Shown here: positions 23,901 to 35,760 of the stretch, piece after piece
Position numbering within the stretch: the stretch's first letter is position 1
Layout: every line of letters starts with the position of its first letter
NCBI GenBank assembly: GCA_026075535.2
Contig: AP026539.1
Coordinates: 13,206,001-13,270,000 of the forward strand
DNA from: Tricholoma matsutake
Lineage: Eukaryota > Basidiomycota > Agaricomycetes > Agaricales > Tricholomataceae
DNA length: 64,000 nucleotides
Reading direction: 5' to 3'
Position numbers and translations under genes: made by a program
Notes under the pieces: generated by a model
The model's input: the letters and a program-made list of their open reading frames with translations, nothing else
What the model was told of the DNA's origin: nothing
Database searches by the model: none

Positions 23901-25520
23901 GTTCTCGTCACGTACAAGTGATGGAAAGGTGTGCACCAGTGGGTACAACCACACATACACTGATAGGCATGGCATCAATTTGACCACATTGTCAGTGTAT
24001 CCAACCGATGAAGTGATTAACGAAGCTGCTGTACGAGCCTATGGTGAGGGTGAATCTCTGTTTGCCTTGCTTGGTGTCTCACCTGCAGAACTAGAGTCAC
24101 CATCTACAACTCTCCCTGGCATTAGAAGCTGGTTTCAAGACCTAGATGATTCGCCCTCTGATTCTGAGGCTGGACTCGAGAACGATACTGATATTCTTTG
24201 TGATGAGGATGATGATGACTCGGATGCGGCTGATTATCAATCACTTCTTGACTCTCTGGAGAACACAGAACTGAGAGACTCATGAGAGAATGAGAAATCA
24301 ATGGGATACCATTATGCAAGGGTTGCATTGTCTGTGGATGATCAGATGGAAATGTATGCTCAACCATTTACTTGTATGGTTTGATTCTGATGCCATTTAT
24401 GCAGCTCACGATTACCCGAGCTTGATGCAGATGCATATGACGAGGCTCTCTCAGATGATGCTGCCTACATTGCTCAACTCCTTGAGTCACTTCCACCTCC
24501 TAATACAAACCAATCTAGCAATCCATTTCAGTCCACTTTGCTTGATCTTTCATCTGTTGAGCTTGGTCACCTTGTCAACCTTCAATTCAAACATCAGACA
24601 AAACAAGCCGCATCCAGAGTCCACAAAGCAACCAGCCAAAAACTGTCAGACAAACAGAAGAAGCTTACTGAAAAGCAGATCCTTGTTCGAGAACTAGAAG
24701 CCATCGTTAATCGACAACAAGACATCAGGGCTGGGACAGGGGTTGAGAGAGCAGTGCATTGGATGGGTCAAAATCCAGCACCTGGTGGGTGAGATGGAAA
24801 CATAGATGGTGATGCTGCCACTATTCCAGCAGCTGGAATCTCAGCAAATGCAGCAGCAGCAGCAAAGGCCTCAGCTGGTGTGGTGAGTTGACATTGTTCC
24901 ATCTATGGAATGCTCTGTTCAATTTGGGTCCCCCGCACTAGATTCTTAAACACTGAAAAGACATGTTCAACAAATTTCAACTCCCATGTGAACTTGGAGA
25001 TGCTTGTGTTAGTACGATTGCGCCACTATGTGTTGCAGATGATACTGGGAGCTCCGGGTATGGTTTTGTGATTGTCAATAAGCAGATTATGCTTAGAAAA
25101 AGTAAGGATCTCGCTGTTCTTTGTACCCTTGGGCTTGACTCAGTCTTGGCCATCTATGCTAAATCTGCTGGGAAAGCAGGGAAACACTGCTGGGTATCTG
25201 ACTCATCAAACATCGCAGTGGTGTCCAACCTGCCTATTCAACTGTTTGATCACTTCATTGGGGTCCAGTTCTGAGCTATTCCTGCTGGTCAAACCTTGCA
25301 TGTGAAGAGGTTTTCTTTGGTATCTTCATCAGCTTTTCTCTGCACCCTTGCCTCTGCACCAGCTATATTAGAGAATGGATTGAAGATTTCACAGCAGGAT
25401 GGGATACTATTTAGGACCTTGAAGGATGGCTGTGCTGACCTAGTAAAGGCCATGACATTGTTGGCTGGACGTCCAAAGAAGGCTCAACCTCTTGATGAGG
25501 AAGAGGAGCTCGAGGACTGA
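20933..25520 (+). pseudogene. Transposase-like region of the TIR transposon
   Basis: After the phase-0 intron the frame runs through a Ser/Asn-rich linker and basic segment (KAGKKSKSTGG) to a Cys/His cluster (HHFKCGK..HNFETHITNC), a likely DNA-binding finger. After a frameshift near 21800 it continues to DLVEFAHIIHTHS. Later exons give VALSCDDTKLLAAFHPYYD and, past an intron at about 22876-22958, VPLPKVAPLIVAAMG, SYAADESGVECGIQRLLEQK and LIKGFLKLVIIYRDHI. The end holds TEVVEHVFGLCRQIVKDF, an acidic stretch (DEDDDDSDAADY) and, past another intron, a tail ending EEEELED at 25520. The conserved Asp/Glu positions suggest an RNase H-fold transposase, perhaps P-like, but I cannot assign the family. 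Confidence 0.55.
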
Positions 25521-25786
25521 GTATCTTACTTATATGCATTTTCTGCAGTACCTGCACTGTGTACCATGTCAGTCTGATGATATCTAGTGCTAAGGCATCA
25601 TTTGCCACACAGCGGAGGGAAAAAAAGTGATTTTAGCAGATGCCTGAGGTCTGGTGCAGATACAAACTGGGCAGTTTGGATGCTTGAGGCAATTTCCGAA
25701 TAAAAACTGCCTAAACCTGTCCAGATAAAAATTGCACAAAACCAGATTAGGCATTTGGGTGAACTTTTAGGGGTCCTATGTACATC

Positions 25787-26793
25787 CTACTGTGCCAGTC
25801 TGATGCCAGTCACCATGGTCACCCTCATGAACCGATTGATTTGAACAATTTGTTCTCAAGAGAATGCATCAATCAAGCATCAATCTCAATTTGGTAGGAT
25901 TATGTAATGAGGTGTCAACCATGAAACTTTCCAGATGCAGTTGTAACCGGTCTGTGATTAGATTCAATTGTAACACTGATTGAAACCAATCAAATTATTG
26001 TAATCACTGTGCCTGGTTGCAACCTGAGTTGTAACCGAGTGGGTGTGACCACAACCAGAGCAACTGCATACTAGAGTTCACATAGAATCAAGAACAAGAG
26101 AAAGTTGATCATATAAACTTATTAGAGAGTACTTGCAACCAAGATTCTAAGATAACTTTCCTACTGTCAAATTTCGGACAGCTTTGTATTGTATTTGGAG
26201 GTAGACACCTTATTGCCTAATGTATTGACCTCATGCTTTACATATTTATAAGTGAATATGGTGTAGTGGTTTTAATGTAGCACAGTGTAAGTAAGTACAA
26301 ATTTGATAATAGAAGGTCGTGTGTTTGATTCCTGATAATGGCATTCTCTAGTTTCACTAATAGGCAATTCAGAATATCAATAAACAAATAACAATACAAC
26401 ACAAATATTCTTTTCATTCCACAATCAAGCCGATTTTAACCAGATGCCAGCCGCGGTTGCAACAAGAACTCGTTGATTATTTGTCCAGCTTCGTCTCAAG
26501 CTATGCAAGTCAATGATGATCTGAAGGTTGGGCATCTGAGCGTTAGCTCAGATCGGATCAGCAAGCAATTCGAGCCACTGGGTGGGCAGGATCGAAATGC
26601 TTGATTCCTGACTCTGTGCTTAGGTAGAACTGAAGGAACTCATATCAAATCTGATTATAAAACACAACTACTAGGGAGGGAGGGTCGGGTCGAAAATAAG
26701 GAGTGAGAAAGATTACGATTAGTGAGATTTTCGAGTCTCAATGTAGGAGTAAGGAAGAAAAGAAACTGCAGGCACGTGACTACTGCTTAGCTA
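25787..26793. other. Intergenic; one SINE-like head, CpG content rises from ~26.4 kb
   Basis: No coding is recognisable. From about 26440 rightward CpG becomes frequent (CCGCGG, TCGTCTC, GATCGAAAT), marking the left edge of the well-preserved island. The stretch 25870-26090 has repeated TTGTAACCG/GGTTGTAACC-like motifs in both orientations without defined ends. Confidence 0.5.
26257..26334 (+). repeat. tRNA-derived SINE-like head
   Basis: A-box-like TATGGTGTAGTGGTT (26257-26271) and B-box-like GTGTTTGATTCC (26321-26332) at tRNA-like spacing. The B box would be canonical with a C at the position now TpG, consistent with CpG decay. No acceptor stem is seen. Confidence 0.5.
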
Positions 26794-27966
26794 CAGTTGC
26801 GGACAGCCAAACACAACAATCTTGATATCTCGTGATCCAGAATTTTTGGCGACAAACTGACTTCAGATTCGGATTCAGCTCGTCGAAATATATCAAAAAA
26901 CATATCTCCGAAGTTTTTCCCACGTGTTTTCAGGGTGGCCAAATTTTTTAGGCAATTTTTCGCAACATGATGTACCCCTTTGAGGTCTGTCGGATAACTT
27001 TTTTGCATCTCTGACTTGAATTCGGATGTGAAATGACAGATCCTCTTTTTGAGATCCTCAAAGGCCTAGTTTTTGCCAAGTTCCCATGCTACTACTTACT
27101 GTTTAAATCAGATTCATACTAATTTCAATTTATCATCATAATTGCATCATAATGGTCGTGGTCAACTATTTTCAAAAACATAATGATTCTAGTGTGGTGT
27201 ATTCCATCAGTGTGACAGCACGAGACGAAACCTAAATTCTAATTGCGCACCAATCAGAAGTCGAACGCTAGCAATATAATAAATACTAGACTCACATTGA
27301 TAGGCTGCTCTTGAAAAAATACCCACAGGGGCATTTGATAGGTAGCATACTATTTTGACCTATTTTCGACGTCCGAAAGCTACGCGACTACTTTGCTGTG
27401 CAATTTGAAAAGCCCTGGGCAATCGAGAAGTTGGGGGCCTATCATTTGACTCTTGAGTTTAGCTGGAATCCCATAATCACACAATGGGATGATAACAATT
27501 GAGTTGCTGAGGGACTAACCTAGATTCAACATCTGTTACCCATCCATTTAATTCAAATTTAATTCAAATAGATTGTTGCATTAGAATTCGGACTAATTAT
27601 GAAGTGCTCGTCGCGTCGCATTCACTTTTGCTGTGTGGGAAAGTAGAATTTCCATTTTTTGGCATATTTATTTATTTTATTCAACTCGATCCATTTGGTG
27701 AATGACCTTCGTTTGTTCAGAATCAAACACAGCACATCAAAAGGAAGTGATTCCACTATTTTTGGTAATTTTAGCGATTTTTTTGAGGGGTGGCCAAATT
27801 TTTTAGGGTCAAAAACCAAGATGCTTGATTTATAAGATTCGGCTCGTACAAACCTGTTCATTATGGTCTAAAATACATGTCTGACTGGTTTTTAGACTGT
27901 CTGAATGTTTGTGCCTTCCCATAAAATTCGGTCAAAAATATTGTCGTGTTTGGCAGTCCGCAACTG
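26794..27966. mobile_element. pogo/mariner-like MITE (1173 bp)
   Basis: Ends are inverted repeats of about 30 bp: CAGTTGCGGACAGCCAAACA on the left and CAGTTGCGGACTGCCAAACA on the right when inverted. Both are flanked by TA (26792-26793 and 27967-27968). CAGT-type ends with TA duplication fit Tc1/mariner, pogo subgroup. The interior encodes no transposase. It holds two copies of GGGTGGCCAAATTTTTTAGG (about 26934 and 27786). It lies on the left side of the CpG-rich island. Confidence 0.75.
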
Positions 27967-27968
27967 TA

Positions 27969-28652
27969 CTTCGCTCAGCGGGACGCTGCTGCCAATTCGC
28001 TCGTTCCTCGCGTGTTGGCACCTTGGGCTAATGATTGTGATTTTATTTCTGATCGGACTGCCCACAACCGGTAACAACCGGTCAAAACCTATTTTAGAAA
28101 GTTCCGACATTAAACCGTGAGTCAACTACGAGTCAACTGCCTCGGAACTTGCCCGCTGTGTCAGTGTGGGTGTGGCGTGCCTCTCAGAGGGCTTCGAAAA
28201 CTCTCTTACCCTTGGAACCCGAGTTTACGCCGACCAGCCAAACCTGGGTCCCGTGACCTGCCCACAATCTCGTGTGGACATGAGCTCAGGTCCAGGCACT
28301 GCGCGTTCAGTTGTACGTGATCTTGACGTGCGTGTGATCGATCGGATATACTCTATGTGTCCATGACTATGGAAGTAAAGGTGTACCTGTACCTGCATGC
28401 AGCGAAGAGACTCTGCCTCAGTACAGTATGCTCGTAACGGGATGTAAGTGAGCAGTGGTAAAGGAAAATGGGCCTTGTGAAGAGTAAGCACCAGCTAAGT
28501 AGGCCGACCCGGCTTTGTTAAGTAGACTGATCGACTCTCCTCAGCTCCTCCTGCCAGAACGTAATTTCTAGTTACGCGTGACAGAAGCACCATGGAAGCC
28601 ATATATATGGATACGTATCACTTCCCTAGTCTTTTGGTTCCATACCAGCGGC
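27969..28652. other. Upstream region of the GH92 gene
   Basis: CpG-rich intergenic sequence without recognisable coding. It contains two CCGGT(A/C)A repeats (about 28068-28085) and the pair GAGTCAACTACGAGTCAACTG (28118-28138). It probably includes the promoter of the mannosidase gene. No clear TATA box stands out. Confidence 0.45.
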
Positions 28653-31600
28653 ATGCCGTGGATCATAAAACCTACTCTGAACAGCCTGTTGCTCGTCTCT
28701 CTTGGATTTGGGTCGACATTGCTCAGTCATGTACGCGCCGCTCAGAGCATCTCTGACCCTGCTAGTTTGGTTCTTCCCTTCATTGGGACAACCAACGGTG
28801 GACACGTATTTCCCGGTGTGATTTTTTTGGATACTTGCTATACGTGTCTGGTCTCAATGTTTATAGGCCCGACATTACCCCATGGAATGGTCAAAGCAGG
28901 CATGGATACCGATTCACCTGGAAATGTAAGTTGATTCTATTAATTCACACCCGGCTGCTAACTACGTTTCCGTAAAGCATGGAGGATATGATGCAAACCC
29001 CATTTATAATGCGTACGGGTTTTCGCAACTGCACGATGATGGAACTGGCGGGGTGCGTGATATCGTGTATCGCACATTTCACCCATGTTTATTCCCGTGT
29101 GCTGTAGGCTCCACCCTTGATGAATTTTAAGCTATGGGCTTTCGCAAATTGTTCGTCATTTGAGCAGTGTCCCACATCGCTTATGTCGAGGAAGGTGAAA
29201 AGGGCTTTACTGAACGACGGTTAGGACGAATTATCACCCAGTTCGGAGATGTTCATTGACGGTAATCGTCATTTCAGGTACTCCGGATGACTTCGCTTCT
29301 CCTGGATACTTCTCTTCCAATCTTGTATGATGGCTTTCATTGTGAGAATTCGAATAGTCATTTGACGACAAATTTTAGTCCACTGGCATCCGTGTCGAAC
29401 TTACTGCCACACGTCGGACTGCCATTCACAGGTACACTTTCCCAGCTGGAACGACGCATCCTCGAATGCTGGTCGACATCACTAACGATGGCCAGCAGAG
29501 TGGTCAGGACGCCAATATGACCATCAACCCCGAGACTGCACAAGTTGACGGTGGGGCGTCATTCGCCGGTTCTTTCGGCCCAGGTTGATATTTCTTGTCT
29601 ATACCGCATCACCACTTACATCCTCGTTAGGGCGATACAATGCTTTTACTTGCGTTACTTTCGTAGGCGAAGGGTTCACGCTTGGCTCACCAACGGAGTT
29701 TGGTGTCTGGTCAGACGACACACCCGTCCGTAACGTTACGGCTGTCCCACCTGTCCCAGGTAAGAGAGCTTGCATAATCTCGGCATCTTGAAAAATGACC
29801 CATTGTTCTTATTTGAACATAGGTCCCGAACTCGGTGCACTTCTCACCTTTGCTCCAGCTCCTGGAGGTGGAAAGACTGTGATTCTTGCACGGGCAGGGG
29901 TCTCGTTCATTTCGAGGGCGCAAGCCTGTTCAAATGCCAACTCGGAAATTCCGGATTACAACTTCGATGCCGTTCACAGCGCGAATAGAGCACAGTGGAA
30001 TGAACTATTAAGCAGGATACAGGTGGATACCACTGGTGTGGCTACGGAGATCGTTCAGTTGTTCTATTCGTCTGTGGGTATTCAATAGGACGACTCGGAG
30101 CAAAATATATTTTACTGATTGAAATTGTATTTTCAGCTCTACCGAACGCATATATCTCCAGCCGATTGTGCGTTTAAAGTTTCTTTTCGAATGATACATG
30201 ATCTTTATACCCTCAATTTATAGATACGGGAGAAAATCCGAAATGGACGTCCACGGAACCTTATTATGATTCTTTCTATTGCAACGTACGTCATCGTTAC
30301 TTGGAGATTGTGGAAATGATGAGACTCGAATTTCCAGTGGGATACATTCCGAACCCTCTACCCCCTGATGTCTCTCCACGACCCCGTTAGATTTGCTGAA
30401 ATCGTGCGTGGCATGATTAATATTCAGGTCCACGAAGGCACGGTCTAGGGTTTTAACATTATTCACTGCAATTTTTTATTGTTATGGAATAGGATGGCTG
30501 CCTGAGTGCCGTGGTGCGACGGTCCAGCAATTGATACAGGGTGGCAGCAGTATGTCTAACTCTTCTAGTTCGCGCTACCAGTATACTCATATCACTGCAA
30601 CAGATGGCGATCCCATTTTGGGCGAATTTTTCGTCAAGTACGGCCACCTCTTTTCCCGAAGTGGAAGCACTAACAGTTGCGCAGGTTCCAGGCGCAAGCT
30701 GCATCCCTGAATGTCTCTGGAGAAGCGCTTTACAGCGCTCTTCTGCCCGATGCCGAGAATGAGGCTCCTGATTGGGATTTGCAGGGTCGACAAGCTGACC
30801 CTTGGAAAGAATTCAGTAGGTGCTCGTCTATCTAACCTGCGAATTAACCTTGGAAAATCAATATCTAGATTATATTCCGTCAGATTATGTCGATGCGCCT
30901 GGCCATACGGGCACGACTACTAGACAGGCGTCTCGTACCGTGGAGGTTCGTGATTTCATTTCGTTTCTTTTGCCTGGGACCGCGTTGACCACAATTTTCA
31001 GTATGCTTTCAATGATTTCGTGATCTCCCAAGTTGCAAAACTGCTCGGCAACACGGCTGACGCTCAGAAGGTGATTTCTCCCCCCTCTCCCTCTTTTTAT
31101 CCTATCCTTGTCTGATATTTGCTCCGTACTCACAAGTACGCCACACGCTCCGAAAATTTCGTCAACATATGGGACCACACTGTCTCCTTCCCAGGTACCA
31201 ATTTTTCCGGAATGGCACAGGTACGGTTCTCATTACAATGCTACCTTGTTGTGTCGAACGAATAGAAATGTTTTGCAATAGCAACGAAGGATGAACGGGA
31301 CCTTCATATACACAGATCCAAGACACTGTAGCGTCAATGACCCGACGCACTCGACGTGTTATTTCAATCCCAACAACCATGACGGTTTCTATGAAAGTGA
31401 GGATCACCGTTCATCACAGTTGTTCCATGATTCTCATTAGTTCCAAACTCCCAGGTTCTCCCATTGTTGTAAGTTTATCTATTCGGTTTACGAACGTCGC
31501 TGAAAGCCTCGTGGTGATGACAAGTATTCACAAGTACGTCCCGTAAATGTATTAACATAGGAACGCTGAAAGGTTTCCGCCAAGTTTGCTCCGCACGATA

Positions 31601-32417
31601 ACGCAAAGTTGATAGAACTGCAAGGAGGACCTAATAATTTTAGCGAGCGGCTTAAAGTCATTTTCTATCAGGTGTGGAACTGTTTTTATTTATAAATATC
31701 CGATATATGCTCAAAATGTTTCGCATCAAGGGCTACTTTGATGTCACAGACGAACCTTCGCAAGGGATTCCAACACTGGGTCACTATTCCAACAACCCAG
31801 GTCTGAGCACCCAAATATCGCGACAAATCATTGCACAATCCTACAATACCACGGTGAGCGGCCTTCCCGGAAACGATGGTACAGTTGTTTCGCTATCCAT
31901 CCCCATGTCGCTATCACTAAATTCATATCTCCAGATTCCGGTTCGTCACTTTTCTTTTCCTCTGCCTTGTTGAGACATCATCACAGGGGCCATGGGAAGT
32001 TTCGCCGTATTCTTGCTAGCGGGGCTGTATCCTGTACCAGCGACCCGCCAAATCCTTCTCATGTCTCCATATTTCCCAGAGATATCTTTCTATAACCCGG
32101 TGTTCAAAACGACAACCACCATTAGATCAAAGAATTTCTCTGGGAACCTGAGCGATGGTACTGGAGGCAATGTCTTTGTCGAGGTGAGCCAGATGACATT
32201 CATCCTGATCATTACCATTCAACGGAAGCTCACGAGTTTGAACGAACAGAGAGTAACGGTCAACGGGCAGCCGTACAAATCCAACTGCTATCTAGAATGG
32301 GATGTCTTTACAAGTGGTGCGATCGTCGAGCTAACGCTGACAACTGACATCAATGTCACTTGTGGAACGGGGGAAAACGCTCTGCCTCCATCCCTTTCTA
32401 CTGGTGGGTTCAACTAA
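28653..32417 (+). CDS. Secreted glycoside hydrolase family 92 (alpha-1,2-mannosidase type), 24 exons, 810 aa
   Basis: GH92 enzymes are calcium-dependent exo-alpha-mannosidases. ATG 28653 gives a signal peptide (SLLLVSLGFGSTLLSHVRAA). Motifs: FIGTTNGGHVFPG, LPHGMVKAGMDTDSPGN, GFSQLHDDGTGG, EGWLPEC, TRQASRTVEYAFNDF, PRHCSV, GYFDVTDEPS, GNDDSGAMGSF, LPPSLSTGGF. Exons: 28653-28815, 28867-28925, 28978-29052, 29108-29219, 29278-29324, 29379-29583, 29631-29759, 29823-30073, 30137-30167, 30224-30285, 30338-30437, 30493-30549, 30604-30637, 30685-30815, 30869-30945, 31002-31070, 31137-31220, 31282-31396, 31455-31468, 31573-31671, 31731-31878, 31935-31940, 31987-32183, 32250-32417. They sum to 2433 nt in one open frame. 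Twenty-two introns are GT-AG; 30438-30492 is GC-AG. Exon 22 is 6 nt. Linkage specificity is inferred from the family. Confidence 0.93.
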
Positions 32418-33085
32418 CAAAGATATCTCGACATGTAGTCAAATGGCTCATTACCGATACCATTCCTTTCCAACTTTATGGTTATATACTTTCGCGTGGT
32501 AGTCTCTTGCAAAAACTTTCGGTCAAAGAATTGTATGCTCATGTATCGTATCAATGCAAAACGTTGTTACAAAATGTTTTGCTAATAAGCCCAGTCGTAG
32601 TGGGAAAGCTGAAAAAAAAAACAGGTCACTGTGGTGCAGTGGTGATTAACAGTGGGTCGGAATGATAAAGAGCCAGGCTCAGACGTTGAGCAATCGATAT
32701 CAAAGCAGCAAAGGAACACCAAGAAACTTGTAACCGAAATATCGCATGAAGACTGCAATCACAAGTTCACCTTTTTAAACAAACTAAGAACTTTGTGATT
32801 TTAGGATCAGGACTGAAATCAATAATTTCCAATACCTGAAATGAAAAGTTTCAAGAATAATTTCAGGCAACTTACTAAAATTGTAAATTTAGGCACAGTT
32901 TTTAGCAGCCCTGAAATTGCCCTGAAATGTTGGTTTGTGAGTCGCCGGCAGCAAATAGGCTTCGCCAAGGCAGCAGCATATCAGATCGTATAAGGACACT
33001 TACGATGATATTATACACCGTTCATCCGGTTTTACGGCTAGTAATAAAAAATTTCAAGTCACAAAAGGCTTACCACAGCACAAAC
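32418..33085. other. Intergenic between convergent genes
   Basis: Separates the 3' ends of the GH92 gene (+) and URC4 (-). AT-rich, with a TGAAAT/TTTCAGG-rich stretch at 32810-32930 (CTGAAAT recurs several times in both orientations). No coding is seen. Both polyadenylation regions presumably lie here. Confidence 0.5.
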
Positions 33086-34741
33086 CTAAAACACAGTCCC
33101 GTCACTTTCAATCTCAATCGGAGGACCCCCCGTCTCCGGTCTTTTCTGCTTTGCAATCTCCCGCCCTCCCTTCCATGTCGCGCCCTCAAGCACCTGGGCT
33201 AGCGTCAGCTGTTCAGAGGTCAACGAAAGTTTCTTGCGGATGGCAGCAGCAAGCCGATCACTTGAAAATCGCACAGTCAGAGAATTACACAAAATAATAC
33301 GGATCATCGATTCACAGTTCAATCACAGTCATTGCCCGCCATTCAACAATCGCGGGGGATGATGGAGGGACACTTGGAAGTCCTGATGCGGGGTCGATGG
33401 GAAGCGCATTCGGCTTGAGCGCTAGGACACCGTGATCAACGAGAAGGCCTCCTACATTTTAATAAATGTGATTCAGCACCCTATGTAATCGAGAAGGGGT
33501 TAGAAATGGCATACCGTTCCTATATTCTGGTAATCCAGTTAAATCCTCGAGGCCGTCCACTCGCCAATTAGCGACGCGCTGGAAAACCTCGATAAGGCTG
33601 TACGTGATCCACATTGTGAGCTTGTGGAACGGGACTAGATCGTCGCCTAGTTGTGTCGACTCCGATTTGAGTGCAGAGCAGGGCCAGACGTCGCCAAGAG
33701 ATACGCCTCCAAGGTGTATACGTGATGGCCAAATCGGATTCAGACCTTCGATTAAGCAGTGCCAAATAGCTGCGAGCGGCACCACACGCGTCTCTCCCTC
33801 CATTTTGGATTCGCTTTCAAGGAAGTCTGCGTGAGTAGTATCAGAACTTGTAAAATCAAGTGGAATGAGAGATACTTCGCACCAACCATGTTGCCAGGTC
33901 TACCGTCATCTCCGAAAAGTTGGGGATTGTTTTTGAGCGCCTTGCTTAGATTAGTGAGGAGGGAAGTACGGCCTTCGAGGCCGACCATTGGGTTCAAGTC
34001 TGTCACCTGTAATGCTGCGGCCATTTTTTCGACTGTTATTTCGGCGAGTCCGGCAGCTGAAACATATTAACAGTAATTAGTAACACATATAATAACTTTA
34101 TTTATGATGTGCCTCGTAGTACGCACCATCGACTCTTGAAGGCTGATGGGGATCACTCGAGAAGAGGCCTTCCTCAAACATATGTATGCTTGCGACGCCC
34201 AAACCCTCTGACCGAGTGAATCTCATTCCTGACGACTTCTCATAGAAGACCCACTTGTTTCCTGCACCAGCGTCAAGCAGAACGGAAACTACAAAGAGGT
34301 CGATAATCCGACGAATCTCTTCTTTGTGATCTGGGGGATTTGGACGGGCGTGGAACCCGGCAATCACAGATAGGACGCGTCCAACACCTGCGTCTAGGTG
34401 TCTCCATCTACCATGTGGCTTTATCTGAGGGGTGATACTGTGACTAAGATATAATTTATGAACACAATGGTGGAGACGTACGGACGAGAAGTCGGACCCA
34501 TAGTCGCGCTTGAGGGCTCCATCAGCCAAAGTTGGAAATAGAAGGATGTAATGCTACTCACTTTCATGATTTCCACACAAAAGTCAGCAACATCTCCCTC
34601 TTTCTCCGGATGATAGTCAAAGTATTGTAGCTTTCCCTCTTTTGCAAGCTCGTGGACTCGTCCGCAACGTTCACGGATAGCGGGTAGAGTGCGTAAGTAT
34701 GCAGCTTGTGACTCCGGATTGTCAAGAATGGCGATGTTCAT
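33086..34741 (-). CDS. URC4: URC4/DUF1688 uracil catabolism protein, 7 exons, 433 aa
   Basis: Urc4 is a DUF1688 protein required for the URC pathway of pyrimidine (uracil) degradation in fungi; its exact reaction is not firmly known. ATG at 34741 gives an N-terminus with TLPAIRERCGRVHELAKEGK. Later motifs are PHGRWRHLDAGVGR, DLFVVSVLLDAGAGNKW, SEGLGVASIHMF, GLEGRTSLL, IWPSRIHLGG, PFHKLTMWITYSLIE, GGLLVDHGVL and a C-terminus GPPIEIESDGTVF. Exons (minus strand): 34741-34562, 34508-34482, 34424-34127, 34056-33883, 33826-33515, 33451-33316, 33260-33086. All six introns are GT-AG and 51-70 bp. Total 1302 nt including the stop, with no disruption. It lies tail-to-tail with the GH92 gene. No other URC gene is in the window. 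Confidence 0.93.
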
Positions 34742-35760
34742 GATCTCACTGAAGTTTGAAGGAGGTACGCGGCGATCGGGTCAAGGCAGATAAGATAAGA
34801 TCATAATAACTATTTTATATTTATGTAATAAGGACAAAGCCAACTTTTCTTGTCAAATTTCGTTCGCGCAACACACTGGGCAGTGGGCACAACGAGCTCG
34901 CTGTTAGTCAACTCTTTGTTGAGAATCGAGTCTATTACTTTGAATGGTCAACGTTGCTGGATTCAAGGGCACTGATGGATCTCAGAATCCATCTTACACA
35001 TGCGCTCATTAAGGCGAGTCAACTATATATTTTTACCGTCGTAGACAGATCGCATGATGATCACACGCACGGGTACTTTTGCAAACCCCGAAGACGAGTA
35101 ATACGCCCCCACCACCACGGCAACTTGGTAATATTCCGCATTGATAAGCTTCCTCGAGCTATCCGTCGGCGAGCACTTTGACCGACGTTGTTATCGGGGT
35201 AGCGGTTGTACCTCGGTCATCAGCACATCACATCACGGCACACCTCCGCATCCTAATGGCCCAATTCTGGTCAATTTACCACCATATCGACAATACACAT
35301 ATAGAGGTGCTGTACTCGGCAACAATTTTCATCAGTTCCGCGTTCCGTCAAAAGTAGCTGATCAGATTCAGGCATACTCGCAGCGCTCTCTAGTTTTGTA
35401 CTTACGGAAACGAGCCTTATGATAGTGGGTGAGGCACCGGATCACCCACTTATTAGTATATTATATAAAGCTAGGGAAGATCGTGAACAACCGATCCCGG
35501 CACGATCCGCAGCGTGACGGACTGAAGCCAAAGTGTGGGAACATCATAGCATGTCACAGAGGTGACCAGTTGGACGCAATACAAGGTTATCGTTCGCCGT
35601 CATGAGCGCCTCAGACAAGACGGCCTGGGCATCGTTTCACCAGTCGCTGAACAGGCTGACAACTCGATTTAATAGGTTGGTGGATCAAGTTGATCTGTAA
35701 AGAGCGATCACATGACTGTGGTCTTGATGGGTCTTCACAATCTGCAGGACATCATCAAGG
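34742..35760. other. Intergenic, CpG-rich; no gene confidently seen
   Basis: Lies between URC4 (divergent) and the transferase-like gene. An open stretch at 35141-35422 (+) has ordinary composition but no recognised family and no supporting splice pattern, so it is not called. A TATA-like TATTATATAAAGC at about 35457-35469 could belong to the downstream gene. Confidence 0.45.

Larger units (their letters stand above)
19229..25786 (+). mobile_element. 6.6-kb TIR transposon carrying a Ulp1/transposase gene
   Basis: Terminal inverted repeats at 19229-19266 and 25749-25786 match at 37 of 38 positions (starting GATGTACATAGGACCCCT). Inside each end a GGATAAAAACTG-like motif recurs three to four times at irregular spacing of roughly 45-60 bp, a subterminal repeat pattern typical of transposase binding zones. 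One large spliced gene fills the interior on the plus strand. No clean target-site duplication is visible (left flank TTGTAACT, right flank CTACTGTG), so the superfamily cannot be fixed from the ends. CpG loss is milder than in the gypsy relics. Confidence 0.75.

Noticed and set aside
19229..25786. A TET/JBP oxygenase gene of the kind carried by some mushroom KDZ transposons
   Set aside because: I looked for a His-x-Asp..His..Arg pattern in the TIR transposon and its surroundings and saw none.
19221..25794. Target-site duplication of the Ulp1-bearing transposon
   Set aside because: TTGTAACT and CTACTGTG do not match; a shifted comparison gives only partial agreement.
35141..35422. Open frame of 93 aa in the CpG-rich island
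   Set aside because: No recognised motif, no splice support and no codon pattern that sets it apart from intergenic DNA.
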